A stretch of DNA of 64,000 nucleotides, taken from the NCBI RefSeq assembly GCF_900188405.1, contig NZ_FZOF01000013.1:124001-188000 (forward strand). The letters are read 5' to 3'. Positions 1 through 8,347 of the stretch are shown here, piece by piece. The notes beneath the pieces are model-generated. The model was not told where the DNA came from, searched no databases, and saw only the letters and a list, made by a program, of their open reading frames with translations. The translations under genes and the position numbers were made by a program. Origin of the DNA: Actinacidiphila glaucinigra. Its GTDB lineage: Bacteria > Actinomycetota > Actinomycetes > Streptomycetales > Streptomycetaceae. Numbering within the stretch: position 1 is the stretch's first letter; every line of letters starts with the position of its first letter.

Positions 1-142
1 GCAGGTGTTCCCTGACCAGGGCCAGGCCCTGTTCTCCGTCGGAGGCCTCCGCCACCACCACGATGTCGTCCTCGAGGTCGAGGAGCGCGCGGAATCCGCT
101 GCGCAGGAGCGGCTGGTCGTCGACCAGCAGGACGCGGATCAC
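1..142 (-). CDS. NarL/FixJ-type response regulator, N-terminal part (runs off the window)
   Basis: This is the first 47 codons of a response regulator, cut by the left edge. It starts at a GTG (142-140) and opens VIRVLLVDDQPLLRSGF, a receiver beta1 strand with the acidic pair at residues 8-9. The phospho-acceptor Asp and the DNA-binding domain lie outside the window. The start overlaps the stop of the kinase gene by 4 bases (GTGA), so the two are translationally coupled and form a kinase-regulator pair. The receiver type is clear; the NarL/LuxR output is inferred from the HisKA_3 kinase partner. Confidence 0.9.
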   Translation of the reverse strand, partial: MIRVLLVDDQPLLRSGFRALLDLEDDIVVVAEASDGEQGLALVREHL

Positions 143-1272
143 GGCGTCCGGTCCACGGGGAGTTCGGCCTGGACGGTGAAGCCTCCCCCGCCGCGCGGCT
201 CCGCCCTCAACCGGCCACCGAGCGCCGTGACGCGTTCGCGCATACCGAGCAGCCCGACGCCGGGCACCGGGGCGGTGCCCGGCACGGCCTTGCCGTCGTC
301 GTCGATGCGGACCGCGAGGGCGTCCGGACGGCAGTCGATCCGCACCGAGGCCGTGCCGGCGGCGGCATGCCGGGCGACGTTGGTGAGCGACTCCTGAACG
401 ATCCGGTAGACGGTCCGGCCCACCGCGGCGGACACGCCGTGCTGCTCGCCCTCGATCGTCAGCGTCGCGTCCAGGCCGATGGCTCGGGCCCGTTCCACGA
501 GTTCCGGGACGTGGCCGAGGCCACGCGGCGGGGCCGTGTCGTCGTCGCGCAGCGCCTCGAGGGTCGCCCGCAGCTCCCTGCTCGCCTCACGTCCGGCCTC
601 CTGGATCGCCAGCAGGGTCTCCGGCACGTGCTCGCCGCTCCTGCGGGCCACGTGGACCGCGACTTCGGCCTGCACCTTGATGATCGAGATCTGGTGGGTG
701 AGCGAATCGTGCAGTTCCCGCGCGATGCGCAACCGCTCGTCGTCGGCGCGGCGCCGCGCGGTCTCCTCGCGGGTGCGCTCGGCCTCGTCCGCTCGCCGCT
801 CGGCCTGCCGCAGCGCCTCCCCCGCGGCTCCGGCGGCGATCAGCCAGGCCAGGTCGAGGGCGCCGCGGGCCTGCGCGAAGGCCTCCCCCGTGTCGTGCAG
901 GGAGATCAGAGCCGCGAGGGGAAGCGCGGCCAGCATGGCCACGCTCGCCGCCACCGTGACGGTGCGGTGCCCCGCCCGTACGGCGGCGTACACGGCGAAC
1001 AGGTAGGCGACGGCGGGCACATCGAACCCGGCCGCCTGGTAGCCGACGGCGCACAGGCCGGTCACGGCCAGCACGGCCAAGGGCGCGCGGCGGCGCACGG
1101 CGAGCCCCAGGCCGCCGATGGTGAGAAGCGCGGAGCCGAGCAGACCGAGGTCGCCTGCCGGGTGCCGCCCGGACAGCCCGGTGGCCAGCAAGGCCGCCGC
1201 CACGCCGATGGCGATCACCCAGTCACCGGCACCGGCGGGCACGGTGGGGACACCGAACCGTCCTCTGTCCAT
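139..1272 (-). CDS. NarL-family sensor histidine kinase (HisKA_3)
   Basis: A 377-residue membrane sensor kinase. The N-terminal ~150 residues hold several hydrophobic segments (about 18-36, 42-58, 65-100, 105-125) with no large extracellular loop, so it probably senses within the membrane. A coiled, charged linker (~155-180) leads to the HisKA_3 box RIARELHDSLTHQ with phospho-acceptor His188. The GHKL ATPase follows, with the N-box ESLTNVARHA (Asn298) and the glycine box GVGLLGMRERV near 339-349. It should phosphorylate the overlapping downstream regulator. The signal is unknown and nothing beside it names a target. Confidence 0.93.
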   Translation of the reverse strand: MDRGRFGVPTVPAGAGDWVIAIGVAAALLATGLSGRHPAGDLGLLGSALLTIGGLGLAVRRRAPLAVLAVTGLCAVGYQAAGFDVPAVAYLFAVYAAVRAGHRTVTVAASVAMLAALPLAALISLHDTGEAFAQARGALDLAWLIAAGAAGEALRQAERRADEAERTREETARRRADDERLRIARELHDSLTHQISIIKVQAEVAVHVARRSGEHVPETLLAIQEAGREASRELRATLEALRDDDTAPPRGLGHVPELVERARAIGLDATLTIEGEQHGVSAAVGRTVYRIVQESLTNVARHAAAGTASVRIDCRPDALAVRIDDDGKAVPGTAPVPGVGLLGMRERVTALGGRLRAEPRGGGGFTVQAELPVDRTP

Positions 1273-1490
1273 GCGCGCACCCTAGCCCGACGCCCGCGCG
1301 GGCGAGTCCCGCTCGCGGACGAGCGGCCCGCTACCACGTCCGCAGTACACGCGCGGCGCCTGCGGTGTCGGCGGCAGCGGAGTGCGTCAACGACGGCAGC
1401 ACGAAGTGACCGCGTCTGCGGGACGCCCCGCGCCGGGTCCGCCGGACATGATCGGGCCACATCCGGTCGTGGGAGACGAAGGAGAACCTC

Positions 1491-1874
1491 ATGTCAGTCC
1501 GATCCGCTCTGGCCGCACCGGCTGCTGCGCATGCCTTGGCCCAGCAGGCCGCCACCGCCTCCTACGGCCTGACCCCCGAGCGGGTCTGGGCGAGCACGGC
1601 CGCGCTGCTGGCCCTCGTCGGAGCGCTCCTCGGCGCGCTCGCTCTGACCTCGTTCGCGGGCCGTGTCCGCGTCGGCAACGGGCGGGCCCCGGCGATCGCG
1701 GCCATGGCGGCCGGACTCGTCTCCGTGGTCAACGGGGGGCTGGTGGTGGTCACCGCCGACGGTGGCCCCGGCACCGGCAACGGAATCGTCGGCGGCTTCG
1801 TCGCCGTGGTGATCGGCCTGATCGCGATGGCCCTCGCCCGGCTGGCGCTGATCCGCGCCCGCCGCGCCGCCTGA
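1491..1874 (+). CDS. small membrane protein, DUF6223-like
   Basis: A 127-residue protein with an N-terminal Ala-rich stretch and three hydrophobic helices (about 34-55, 68-88, 98-120). A Gly-rich loop (GGPGTGNGIVGG) precedes the last helix and the C-terminus is basic (ARLALIRARRAA). A GGAG-type ribosome site (aaggagaacctc) precedes the ATG. From memory it resembles the DUF6223 family of actinobacterial membrane proteins, whose function is unknown. It is divergent from the kinase gene at 139-1272. I infer no role. Confidence 0.75.
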   Translation: MSVRSALAAPAAAHALAQQAATASYGLTPERVWASTAALLALVGALLGALALTSFAGRVRVGNGRAPAIAAMAAGLVSVVNGGLVVVTADGGPGTGNGIVGGFVAVVIGLIAMALARLALIRARRAA

Positions 1875-1880
1875 GCGCGG

Positions 1881-1922
1881 GGCGGCGGGCGGTAGGCGGC
1901 GGGCGGTAGGCGGCGGGCGGTA
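1881..1922 (+). repeat. three tandem copies of a 14-bp G-rich unit
   Basis: The unit ggcggcgggcggta occurs three times in perfect tandem just after the stop codon at 1874. It is G-rich on the plus strand and lies between the small membrane gene and the strong hairpin at 1999-2041. It looks like replication slippage in a non-coding spacer. Confidence 0.9.
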
Positions 1923-1998
1923 GGCAGGGCGAACTGTCCGCGGGTACGCCGTCGCCCCGGACGCCGTGTCCGGGGTGTTCCCAGCGTGAGGAACGCGC

Positions 1999-2041
1999 GG
2001 TTCCATGGGCTCGGCCGGGGATCGGCCGAGCCCATGGAACC
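1999..2041. terminator. strong bidirectional hairpin terminator
   Basis: A perfect 19-bp inverted repeat (ggttccatgggctcggccg and its complement) with a 5-base loop gggat. It lies between convergent genes (stop at 1874 plus, stop at 2080 minus) and can terminate both. There is no clear U-tract, which is common in Streptomyces. Confidence 0.85.
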
Positions 2042-2079
2042 CGACCGGGGGCGCGTACCGCCCTCGGTCCACTGACGTC

Positions 2080-4809
2080 CTACGGTGTGATGCGCAGGGC
2101 GTCCACCATGCCCACCGAGGTACTGCGGTTGACGATGCGGATGGTGTGCGTTCCCTGGGTCAGTCCGCTGCGTTGCCAGACGGTCTGCTGCACCTGCCGT
2201 GCGCCGGAGACCCGCAGGTCCACCGTCGCCTGGAAGGCGCCGTCGAGATAGACGTCGACCGGGCCCATGTCGCCGTTGCGTTCGGAGATGTAGGCGACTC
2301 CCGTACCGGTGAAGGTGTACTGGGCCACGGCGTTGACCGTCGTGCTGTGGTGGGTGTCGTCGTTGTAGTCGCCGTAGCCTCGTCCGCTGGTCGCGTGCCA
2401 GTTGCTGTCGTATGTCAACTGGCTGTTGTTGACCATGGGGTTGGGGGTCCGGGCCATGCCCAGGGTGGAGGTGGTGCCGCTCAGGGCCTTCTCCCCCTGG
2501 TTGGCGGATCCGGTGAGCCGTACGGAGGTGTAGGAGGAGAGCGGCTTGGCGGTGCGCTCCACCACGTACACCTTTCCGGCGGCCGTGGCGAGGTCGAACT
2601 CGGTCGCGCTCGTGGTGAGTACGGTCGCGCCGCTGGACGCGTCGCGGACCCTCAGCTGCTGACTCCCCCACGGGTTCACGACCCGCGTCGACTTGCCGTA
2701 CAGGCTCTTGATGCCGATGTACTTCACCTCGCCGGCCTCACGCTCCGAACTGACCGTGAAACCGCCCTTGGCCAGCAGGGTGAACCGTCCCGTGAAGGAG
2801 GAGTCGCTCGGCGCCGCCGGGAAGACCCGGATCTTGTCGTTGTAGGACTGGAGCAGCGACTCGTTGAGGGCCGCGAGGTGCACCCCGAGGTACTCGAAGA
2901 CGCCGTTGGTGTTGTCGGTCATGCCGTTGGGATAGGTCTGGTACTTGCGGAGCATCGTCTTCATGCCCTGGTACGCCTGGTCGCCCAGCCCCAGCCGGGC
3001 CGCCTGCACGGCGTCGTTGGCCCAGACGTTCCCGTACGGGAAGGGGCGTGCGTTGAAGGTGTTCACGGCCTTCTGCTGGTCCGGGTAGCCGATGCCGGTC
3101 CGGTCGTAGGGCCAGATGATCTCGGCGGCCACGTTCTCCCCGTTGCGGGTCTGCGCGAGCGGCGGGGTGTGCGGGAGGTAGACGTCCGCGGTGGACGGAT
3201 AGGCGATCAGGTTGTCCACGATCCGCTGCCACTGCGGCCGCAGGTCGGCGTCCAGGCCCAGGGACTGGGACGCGCTGATCGCGAGGGGGAACAGGGTGCG
3301 CACCGCCGCGAGGTCGGTGATCGCGTTCTGCACGTTCCAGTACGTCTCGTGCGCGTGCGAACTCGCCACGTAGTACTTGCCGGACGCGGAGTCGTAGGAC
3401 AGCTTCGCGGCGTAGAACTTCACCACGTCCCGCATGAAGGGGTACGCGGTGTTCCGCAGGTAGGCGGAGTCGTTGGTGTACGCGTACTGCAGGTACATGT
3501 TGTATGCGGCCTCGGTGCCCGTCGACCAGATGTTGTTGGTGAAGTCGCTGTTGACGGTGCCCCGGGCGTTGCCGTCCCAGCCCATGGTCTCCGGCACCCA
3601 CAGCCCGTCGACGTTGTAGCGCGTCCGGGTGTACGCCTTCAGTGCCGCCGAGTTGCGGCTGTAGAGGCGGTTGAAGCCGGCCAGCAGGTCGACGTGGTTG
3701 GAGGCGAGGAAGGAGTTGTAGACGTCCCGCTGGTTCCAGAACCAGTAGGCGTTGCTCCATTTGGTCTGGTCGCGGGTGGCCCGGAACACGCCGTTGATGA
3801 AGTGGAACGGATTGGTCCCGTACCCGCCGGCGGCGATCATGTACGTGCTCAGGTAGTAGACGTTCTCCAGGTAGTCCGCGTCCCCGGACAGCCCCGAGTA
3901 CTGCACGAACGACTTGCCCCAGAAGTCGTGCCACCAGGACCGGAAGTCGCCGAGCGTCGCGCTGTAGCCGCGGCTCTTGGCCGAGGCCAGTGCGCGTTTG
4001 GCCTCGGCCACCGAGTCGTGGGAGGGCGCGTTGAGCCGGGTGCTCGCGGTGAACCAGATGGTGTAGCTGCGCGAAGGGGTGATCGACAGCCGGACGTTCC
4101 GGCCGTCGACGACGCGTGCGCTGTAGGCCGCGCCCTCCACCGTGGCCGCCAGGGTGTAGCCGAAGTTCTGCGGGTCGGACTGGCCTCGGCTGATTCCGGC
4201 GCCCGTGGAGTCGGCGTACGTCGAGACCGTCTTCCAGGTGTTGAGGTCGGGCACGTCACCGCTGTTGCCCAGCTGGGAGACGTCCCACAGGCCGAGGTCG
4301 AGGGTGACCGCGGAGACCCCGGAGCGCGAGTCCTCGACGTGCACGCCCATGACCTCGGAGTTGGGCACGCCCATCACCGTCACGGTGCGGTTGGCGTCGT
4401 ACGTGGTGGTGAGGGTTCCGTCGTAGAGCGACAGGCGTTGCTGGTAGGTGCTGTAGCCGCTCTCGAGCGCCGGGGTCGTGGACAGGTTGAGCAGTCCCGC
4501 GCCGAACGCCGTCTGCTGCGAGGTGTCCACACCGGAGACCTGCATGGTCAGCCCGTTGTTCTGCCAGGCCATGGCACCCGTACGGCCGTTGCCGACGGTC
4601 AGCCCGTGCAGGGGGTTGGTGGTGGGCCGGTTGTAGACGAGATCGTGCTTGGAGAGGTAGGCGGCGCGATCCACGTTCAGTGCTCCGGTGGCGGAGTCGA
4701 ACGCGGCGTCCGTCGGTGCCGCGGCGGCCGGGGCCGAGAGGCCGACGGCGGTCGCGGTCATGATGCAGACGGCTGCGAGCGCGGCTCGCACGAGTCTGCG
4801 CAGTCTCAT
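2080..4809 (-). CDS. secreted GH95-like (alpha/alpha)6 glycoside hydrolase with C-terminal beta-sandwich module
   Basis: A 909-residue exported enzyme. I chose ATG 4809 because MRLRRLVRAALAAV starts a clean signal peptide (n-region RLRR, h-region to ~30, Ala-rich cleavage near 33). An in-frame extension upstream lacks this signature. After the signal, LTVGNGRTGAMAWQ (about 60-75) resembles the N-terminal beta-domain motif GNGRxGAM of GH95-type fucosidases. The middle is rich in aromatic helical-barrel segments (WFWNQRDVY, WVPETMGWDGN, EIIWPYDRTG). The last ~130 residues form a carbohydrate-binding-like beta-sandwich (VDVYLDGAFQATVDL, GTHTIRIVN). The exact GH family and substrate are not certain. 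A direct repeat upstream (4874, 5122) may be its operator. Confidence 0.82.
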   Translation of the reverse strand: MRLRRLVRAALAAVCIMTATAVGLSAPAAAAPTDAAFDSATGALNVDRAAYLSKHDLVYNRPTTNPLHGLTVGNGRTGAMAWQNNGLTMQVSGVDTSQQTAFGAGLLNLSTTPALESGYSTYQQRLSLYDGTLTTTYDANRTVTVMGVPNSEVMGVHVEDSRSGVSAVTLDLGLWDVSQLGNSGDVPDLNTWKTVSTYADSTGAGISRGQSDPQNFGYTLAATVEGAAYSARVVDGRNVRLSITPSRSYTIWFTASTRLNAPSHDSVAEAKRALASAKSRGYSATLGDFRSWWHDFWGKSFVQYSGLSGDADYLENVYYLSTYMIAAGGYGTNPFHFINGVFRATRDQTKWSNAYWFWNQRDVYNSFLASNHVDLLAGFNRLYSRNSAALKAYTRTRYNVDGLWVPETMGWDGNARGTVNSDFTNNIWSTGTEAAYNMYLQYAYTNDSAYLRNTAYPFMRDVVKFYAAKLSYDSASGKYYVASSHAHETYWNVQNAITDLAAVRTLFPLAISASQSLGLDADLRPQWQRIVDNLIAYPSTADVYLPHTPPLAQTRNGENVAAEIIWPYDRTGIGYPDQQKAVNTFNARPFPYGNVWANDAVQAARLGLGDQAYQGMKTMLRKYQTYPNGMTDNTNGVFEYLGVHLAALNESLLQSYNDKIRVFPAAPSDSSFTGRFTLLAKGGFTVSSEREAGEVKYIGIKSLYGKSTRVVNPWGSQQLRVRDASSGATVLTTSATEFDLATAAGKVYVVERTAKPLSSYTSVRLTGSANQGEKALSGTTSTLGMARTPNPMVNNSQLTYDSNWHATSGRGYGDYNDDTHHSTTVNAVAQYTFTGTGVAYISERNGDMGPVDVYLDGAFQATVDLRVSGARQVQQTVWQRSGLTQGTHTIRIVNRSTSVGMVDALRITP

Positions 4810-5305
4810 CGAATGCCCTCCCTGCTGGTCGTGGGGGTGACGGCCGGTGCCGGACAGCGTGGGGCTGAAACGTGACCGGTCAACGTCGAGTCCGATTGAT
4901 CGGATGACTTGGCCGGACCGCTTCTTCGATGCACTCGCCTTCCCGCAGCGTACGCAGGCGCGGAGAAGCGGTGCACCGATCGGGACGCATAACGGAATGA
5001 TCAGAACAGGCCGCCCGAGACTGTCAGTTCTCGAAGCGCCTGAGACAAACGGAGGAACGGCGTGCGGGTACACCACGGCGTCGGCATGGCCGCGTCAGAG
5101 GAAGTGAACATCGGATGTATCGACCGGTCAACACTCAGCGCAAAACGTCCGCCCGATGAGGTCCGCCGGACATGCCGCCGTCGACGGTGCGACGCCCGCC
5201 CCTTGTGGCGGTGCCTCGCGGCCACGGCGGGGTGGGCGTCCCGACGCGCCGGGCAACCGGACCGGCAGGCTGAACCGGCGCCGCTGGCCCCGCTACGATT
5301 CGCCC
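4810..5305. promoter_or_regulatory. divergent intergenic region with repeated GACCGGTCAAC sites
   Basis: About 500 bases separate the secreted glycosidase (minus) from the small gene at 5306 (plus). The 11-mer GACCGGTCAAC occurs at 4874-4884 and again at 5122-5132, each containing the palindrome GACCGGTC; the first is extended to TGACCGGTCA. I see no convincing gene here. The repeats are candidate operators for the glycosidase gene. Confidence 0.45.
5294..5305 (+). promoter_or_regulatory. leaderless promoter -10 element
   Basis: TACGAT at 5294-5299 matches TANNNT and lies exactly 12 to 7 bases before the ATG at 5306. No ribosome binding site is visible before that ATG. This spacing is the signature of a leaderless transcript starting at the start codon. 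Confidence 0.6.
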
Positions 5306-5791
5306 ATGCCTGAGCAGTTGTTCGACCGCACGAGCCGCGGTTGCACAGTCGAGGATCTGGATGCCCGGTTGCGTACGGCGCTTCTGGCCGTGGCCGAGAC
5401 CGAGTTGCTCGGTGATGCCGCGTCGGCCGCGGTCGCCTGTGTGGAGACCCGCAGTGTGCCCCGACGCCGCCCTGGCGTCTTCGCGCGCTTGCTCGGGGGC
5501 GCCCCGCAGCCCGAAACGCTGACGGCTGCCGTGTTGCTGCCGCGGCACCTCTTGGTCTCGGTCACCGACATGCGCACGGGGAAGACCACAGCACATTCCG
5601 GGCGGCTCGCCGACATGACCGTCACCGAGGTCGATCCGCGACTGGCCGTCGACACCGGGGTGTCGGTGTTCACCCGCTGGTCGAACCGGTCCGAGGCCGA
5701 GTCGATGCACGTCGCGCTCGGCGGTGACCCTGCCGGCGTCTCGTTCAAGGACGCGCTGCGCCACGCCGTCCAGGCGGCACAGAGCGGCTGA
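5306..5791 (+). CDS. conserved small cytoplasmic protein of unknown function
   Basis: A 161-residue soluble protein (MPEQLFDRTSRGCTVEDL...) with no signal peptide or membrane segment. The central part reads as alternating strands (ETLTAAVLLPRHLLVSVTD, MTVTEVDPRLAVDTGVSVF) like a compact beta-rich domain. I chose ATG 5306 because a TACGAT -10 box lies exactly 12-7 bases upstream. The reading frame is open earlier (to 5156), but that part lacks a ribosome site and looks non-coding. The stop codon sits in a tandem octamer repeat (5782-5813). I do not recognise a family. Confidence 0.75.
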   Translation: MPEQLFDRTSRGCTVEDLDARLRTALLAVAETELLGDAASAAVACVETRSVPRRRPGVFARLLGGAPQPETLTAAVLLPRHLLVSVTDMRTGKTTAHSGRLADMTVTEVDPRLAVDTGVSVFTRWSNRSEAESMHVALGGDPAGVSFKDALRHAVQAAQSG

Positions 5792-5813
5792 GCGGCTGAG
5801 CGGCTGAGCGGCT
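5782..5813 (+). repeat. four tandem copies of the octamer gagcggct spanning a stop codon
   Basis: gagcggct is repeated four times head to tail, followed by a degenerate fifth copy (gagccgcc). The first copy contributes the last codons and the TGA stop (5789-5791) of the gene above. Each unit contains TGA, and because 8 is not a multiple of 3, copy-number change would still leave a stop in every frame. Confidence 0.9.
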
Positions 5814-6292
5814 GAGCCGCCTGCGGCAGCCGGTGGGGGGCACCGTCGGCGCTCCCCAAGGCGGGAGCATTTGGATGCGCCACCGCCCCATATTTCGAGT
5901 TACCCAATTTCTTGATTCTCGCCGCTCAGGCCGTTATTGCCAATCCAAATGCCCCGCCAAGGGAATCCCAAATGGCAGACTCTTTGCCAATTTCGGCTCG
6001 CTCGAAGTAAATTAATCTTATCCTGCACCGCAATGCTCGTTCGACGTTGAGAGTCCGTTCCGGATTCACTCCAAGGTGTACCGACACACTCTCCTGAAAA
6101 TCTCGGACGGCGGGACGGGATCCGTCCTGAGCTGGGAGGACACCCAGGTTGACGCTTCCTGGGCTCCGTAGCGGATTTCTCGGTGATGCCCTGTTCGGCG
6201 GACCTTCGCGGCAAAGCGTGAATGACTTCCGCGTGGCTATCGGCTAGCTTCGGTTCGCGTCAGGAAATTCCCATCACCAAGGGAGGAATGCA
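5792..6292. other. AT-rich spacer and promoter region, no gene seen
   Basis: About 500 bases with notably low GC between ~5875 and 6075 compared with the rest of the window. A short open frame at 5833-6015 has no ribosome site and non-coding composition. The region probably holds the promoter of the glycine-rich protein gene. No hairpin or RNA gene could be supported. Confidence 0.5.
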
Positions 6293-6712
6293 GTGAAAGG
6301 TCTTGCTCGAGCCGCGGCTACGGTGGCATTGGCAGTATCAGCCATGGGGGTTCCCATGGCAGGTGCGGCGCTGGCCGCCCCCGCGGACTGTTCGGGGTAC
6401 GGCTGGGACGACGGCCGCGGCAGCCGGGGCCATGACCGCGGAGACCACGGCCGGGGAGGCTACGGCCACGGAGGGTACGGCGGTGGGGGCTATGGCCGGG
6501 GAGGCTACGGCCACGGAGGGTACGGCGGTGGAGGTTACGGCCGCGGAGGACACGGCGGCCGGGGCGGGGACTTCAGCTACTTCAGGTTCAGCAACAAGTC
6601 GCTCAAGTCTGCGCACGTGAAGGCCCGCAACGAATCGCTCGCGGCCAACGTCGCCTCCCCGCTGGCCGTCGCCCAATCCGCGGCGATCCAGGCCATCAAC
6701 GTCCGTCAGTAG
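6293..6712 (+). CDS. secreted glycine/tyrosine/histidine-rich repeat protein
   Basis: A 139-residue exported protein starting at GTG with an excellent ribosome site (gggagga, 8 bases upstream). Residues 1-29 form a Sec signal peptide ending at ALAAP. The mature part begins with a single Cys, then a low-complexity segment (~50-95) of GGYGHGGYGGGGYGR units. It ends with a non-repetitive tail (FSYFRFSNKSLKSAHVKARN... AIQAINVRQ) that could be the functional or polymerising part. The DNA behind the repeat is a 45-bp tandem duplication (6449-6538). A 16-bp-stem terminator follows. I do not recognise the family; a wall- or surface-associated structural or metal-binding role is only a guess. Confidence 0.72.
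   Translation: MKGLARAAATVALAVSAMGVPMAGAALAAPADCSGYGWDDGRGSRGHDRGDHGRGGYGHGGYGGGGYGRGGYGHGGYGGGGYGRGGHGGRGGDFSYFRFSNKSLKSAHVKARNESLAANVASPLAVAQSAAIQAINVRQ
6449..6538 (+). repeat. 45-bp tandem duplication inside the glycine-rich gene
   Basis: Two adjacent 45-base units (6449-6493 and 6494-6538) differ at only a few bases. Each encodes 15 residues of the Gly-Tyr-His/Arg repeat, and the period keeps the frame. This is a site where the protein length could vary between strains. Confidence 0.85.
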
Positions 6713-6790
6713 CTCCCGAAGCCGACCACGGTCCTGGACAACCCTGCCGAGTCAGGGCCCGGTCACACGCGAAGGGATCAATCGACGAAA

Positions 6791-6832
6791 GCCTGACCGC
6801 GGCCGATCCTCACGGGTCGGTCGCGGTCAGGC
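6791..6832 (+). terminator. hairpin terminator after the glycine-rich gene
   Basis: gcctgaccgcggccga pairs with tcggtcgcggtcaggc (16-bp stem, one G-U) around a 10-base loop. It lies 79 bases past the stop at 6712. Confidence 0.8.
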
Positions 6833-7148
6833 CCGGCCGAGGTCAACGGTCACGGGCGACCCCAGGCATCACCGGGCCATGAATTCATCCCGGTTTCTGC
6901 CACCGCCGCCTGCGCGGTTCATTCCCAGCCCTCCGGAATGACCCGGATCACACCGCATTGCCCTTCGAGAAATAGGAGCATATGCTCTCATTCGTTCCTC
7001 GTGTGTGCCCGCCTGCCGCACGCAGGGACGCACGGCGGCTCGTACGGGCGCAACGCCACGCCATCGGGCACCGGCCGCCGCCGCACCCCGTCGCCGGGCG
7101 CCCCGCCCCGCCGGCGCCCCTTGATCGCCATCGCAAAAGGAACCGAGT
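6833..7148. other. intergenic region with a GAGCATATGCTC palindrome
   Basis: No gene is supported here. A perfect 12-bp palindrome GAGCATATGCTC lies at 6976-6987 in a short AT-rich stretch and could be an operator for the hydrolase gene at 7149. Otherwise this is GC-rich spacer ending in the ribosome site of that gene. Confidence 0.35.
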
Positions 7149-8264
7149 GTGAACCCTTCCCCGATCGAACCGCCCGGCCAGGATGGTCCCGGCATGCCGT
7201 CACCGCACTCGGACCAGCCGCCACGCCAGGTCTCCCGGCGAGCTTTCGTCGGCGGCGCGGCAGCCGTCACCGCCGGTCTGGCACTCACCGGTGTCTCCGC
7301 TCTGCCCGCCGCGGCCGCTCCGCGGCGGACCCCGAGGGGCTTCGGTTCCGTGTCCGGTGTTCCCGGGCTCCCGGATGGGTTTCGGCGGACGTTCACCAGC
7401 CGGATCGTCCAGGCCGGTGGCATACGTCAGCACGCCGTCGTCGGCGGCGACGGGCCGCCCCTGCTCCTGATCCACGGCTGGCCGCAGAACTGGTACGCCT
7501 GGCGCATGGTCATGCCGGTGCTGGCGCGGAACCACACGGTCATCGCCGTGGACCAGCGCGGCATCGGGCTGACCGACAAGCCCCGCGACGGTTACGACAC
7601 CGGCACCCTCGCGAACGATCTGGCCGCGCTGATGGACACCCTCGGCCACGAACGCTTCGCGGTCGTCGGTCATGACACCGGCATGCCGATCGGCTACGCG
7701 CTCGCGGCGGACCACCCTCACCGCGTCGAGCGTCTGGCCGTCGCGGAAGCCGTCATTCCCGGTGTGACGCCCTCCCCGCCGCTGCTCGGCCCCGCGAAGG
7801 CCAACAACATGCTCTGGCACTTCCCCTTCAACCGGCTCGACGACGTCAACGAGCTCCTGGTGGCGGGCCGGGAGGACGTCTACTTCGGCTGGCAGCTCGA
7901 CACCAAGGCCGCGCGAAAGCTGCCCGACCACGCCATCCGCTACTACATCGAGTCCCTCACCGCCCACCGCCACGCGCTGGGCGGCAGCTTCGGCTGGTAC
8001 CGCGACCTCGACACCACGTTCGCGCAGAACGCCGACCGCGTGAGGCGGCACCTGACCATCCCCGTCCTCGCCGTCGGTGGTGCGCAAAGCGTCGGAGAGG
8101 GAGTGGCGACCACCATGAAGCTCGCGGCCGACGACGTGCGGTCCCTGGTCATCCCGGGCAGCGGCCACTGGGTTGCCGAGGAGGCCCCTCAGGAACTGCT
8201 GGCGGCGCTCACCACTTTCCTGGCCCCTTACCGCGCGGCCGCCGGGGCGGGGAACCGCCGGTAG
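7149..8264 (+). CDS. Tat-exported epoxide-hydrolase-like alpha/beta hydrolase
   Basis: A 371-residue enzyme with a Tat-type signal: twin Arg at 30-31 (SRRAFVGGAAAV), hydrophobic core to ~55 and an Ala-rich cleavage region. The catalytic domain shows the oxyanion motif HGWP (109-112), the nucleophile elbow VVGHDTGMP with Asp176 in place of the Ser of esterases, and a late catalytic His in GSGHWVAEEAP. An Asp nucleophile with HGWP is typical of soluble epoxide hydrolases and haloalkane dehalogenases; the sequence reads more like the epoxide hydrolase side. The start is GTG 7149, with aaaagga upstream. It stands alone and is followed by a hairpin terminator. Confidence 0.87.
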   Translation: MNPSPIEPPGQDGPGMPSPHSDQPPRQVSRRAFVGGAAAVTAGLALTGVSALPAAAAPRRTPRGFGSVSGVPGLPDGFRRTFTSRIVQAGGIRQHAVVGGDGPPLLLIHGWPQNWYAWRMVMPVLARNHTVIAVDQRGIGLTDKPRDGYDTGTLANDLAALMDTLGHERFAVVGHDTGMPIGYALAADHPHRVERLAVAEAVIPGVTPSPPLLGPAKANNMLWHFPFNRLDDVNELLVAGREDVYFGWQLDTKAARKLPDHAIRYYIESLTAHRHALGGSFGWYRDLDTTFAQNADRVRRHLTIPVLAVGGAQSVGEGVATTMKLAADDVRSLVIPGSGHWVAEEAPQELLAALTTFLAPYRAAAGAGNRR

Positions 8265-8279
8265 GCGCCGCAACGATGA

Positions 8280-8309
8280 GGGTGCCGGGGTTCGGATGCC
8301 CCGGCACCC
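8280..8309 (+). terminator. hairpin terminator after the hydrolase gene
   Basis: gggtgccgggg and ccccggcaccc form a perfect 11-bp stem with an 8-base loop, 15 bases after the stop at 8264. Confidence 0.8.
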
Positions 8310-8347
8310 GCCGTTGCTTCAGGAGGCAGTGGTCGTCAAGGGCCCGG

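Noticed and set aside
1881..1922. Tandem repeats as a possible CRISPR array
   Set aside because: The units are 14 bp with no spacers. No cas genes are present anywhere in the window.
2005..4875. 956-codon plus-strand open frame
   Set aside because: It is the antisense shadow of the secreted glycosidase, caused by high third-position GC. It is Val/Gly/Arg-rich with no motif.
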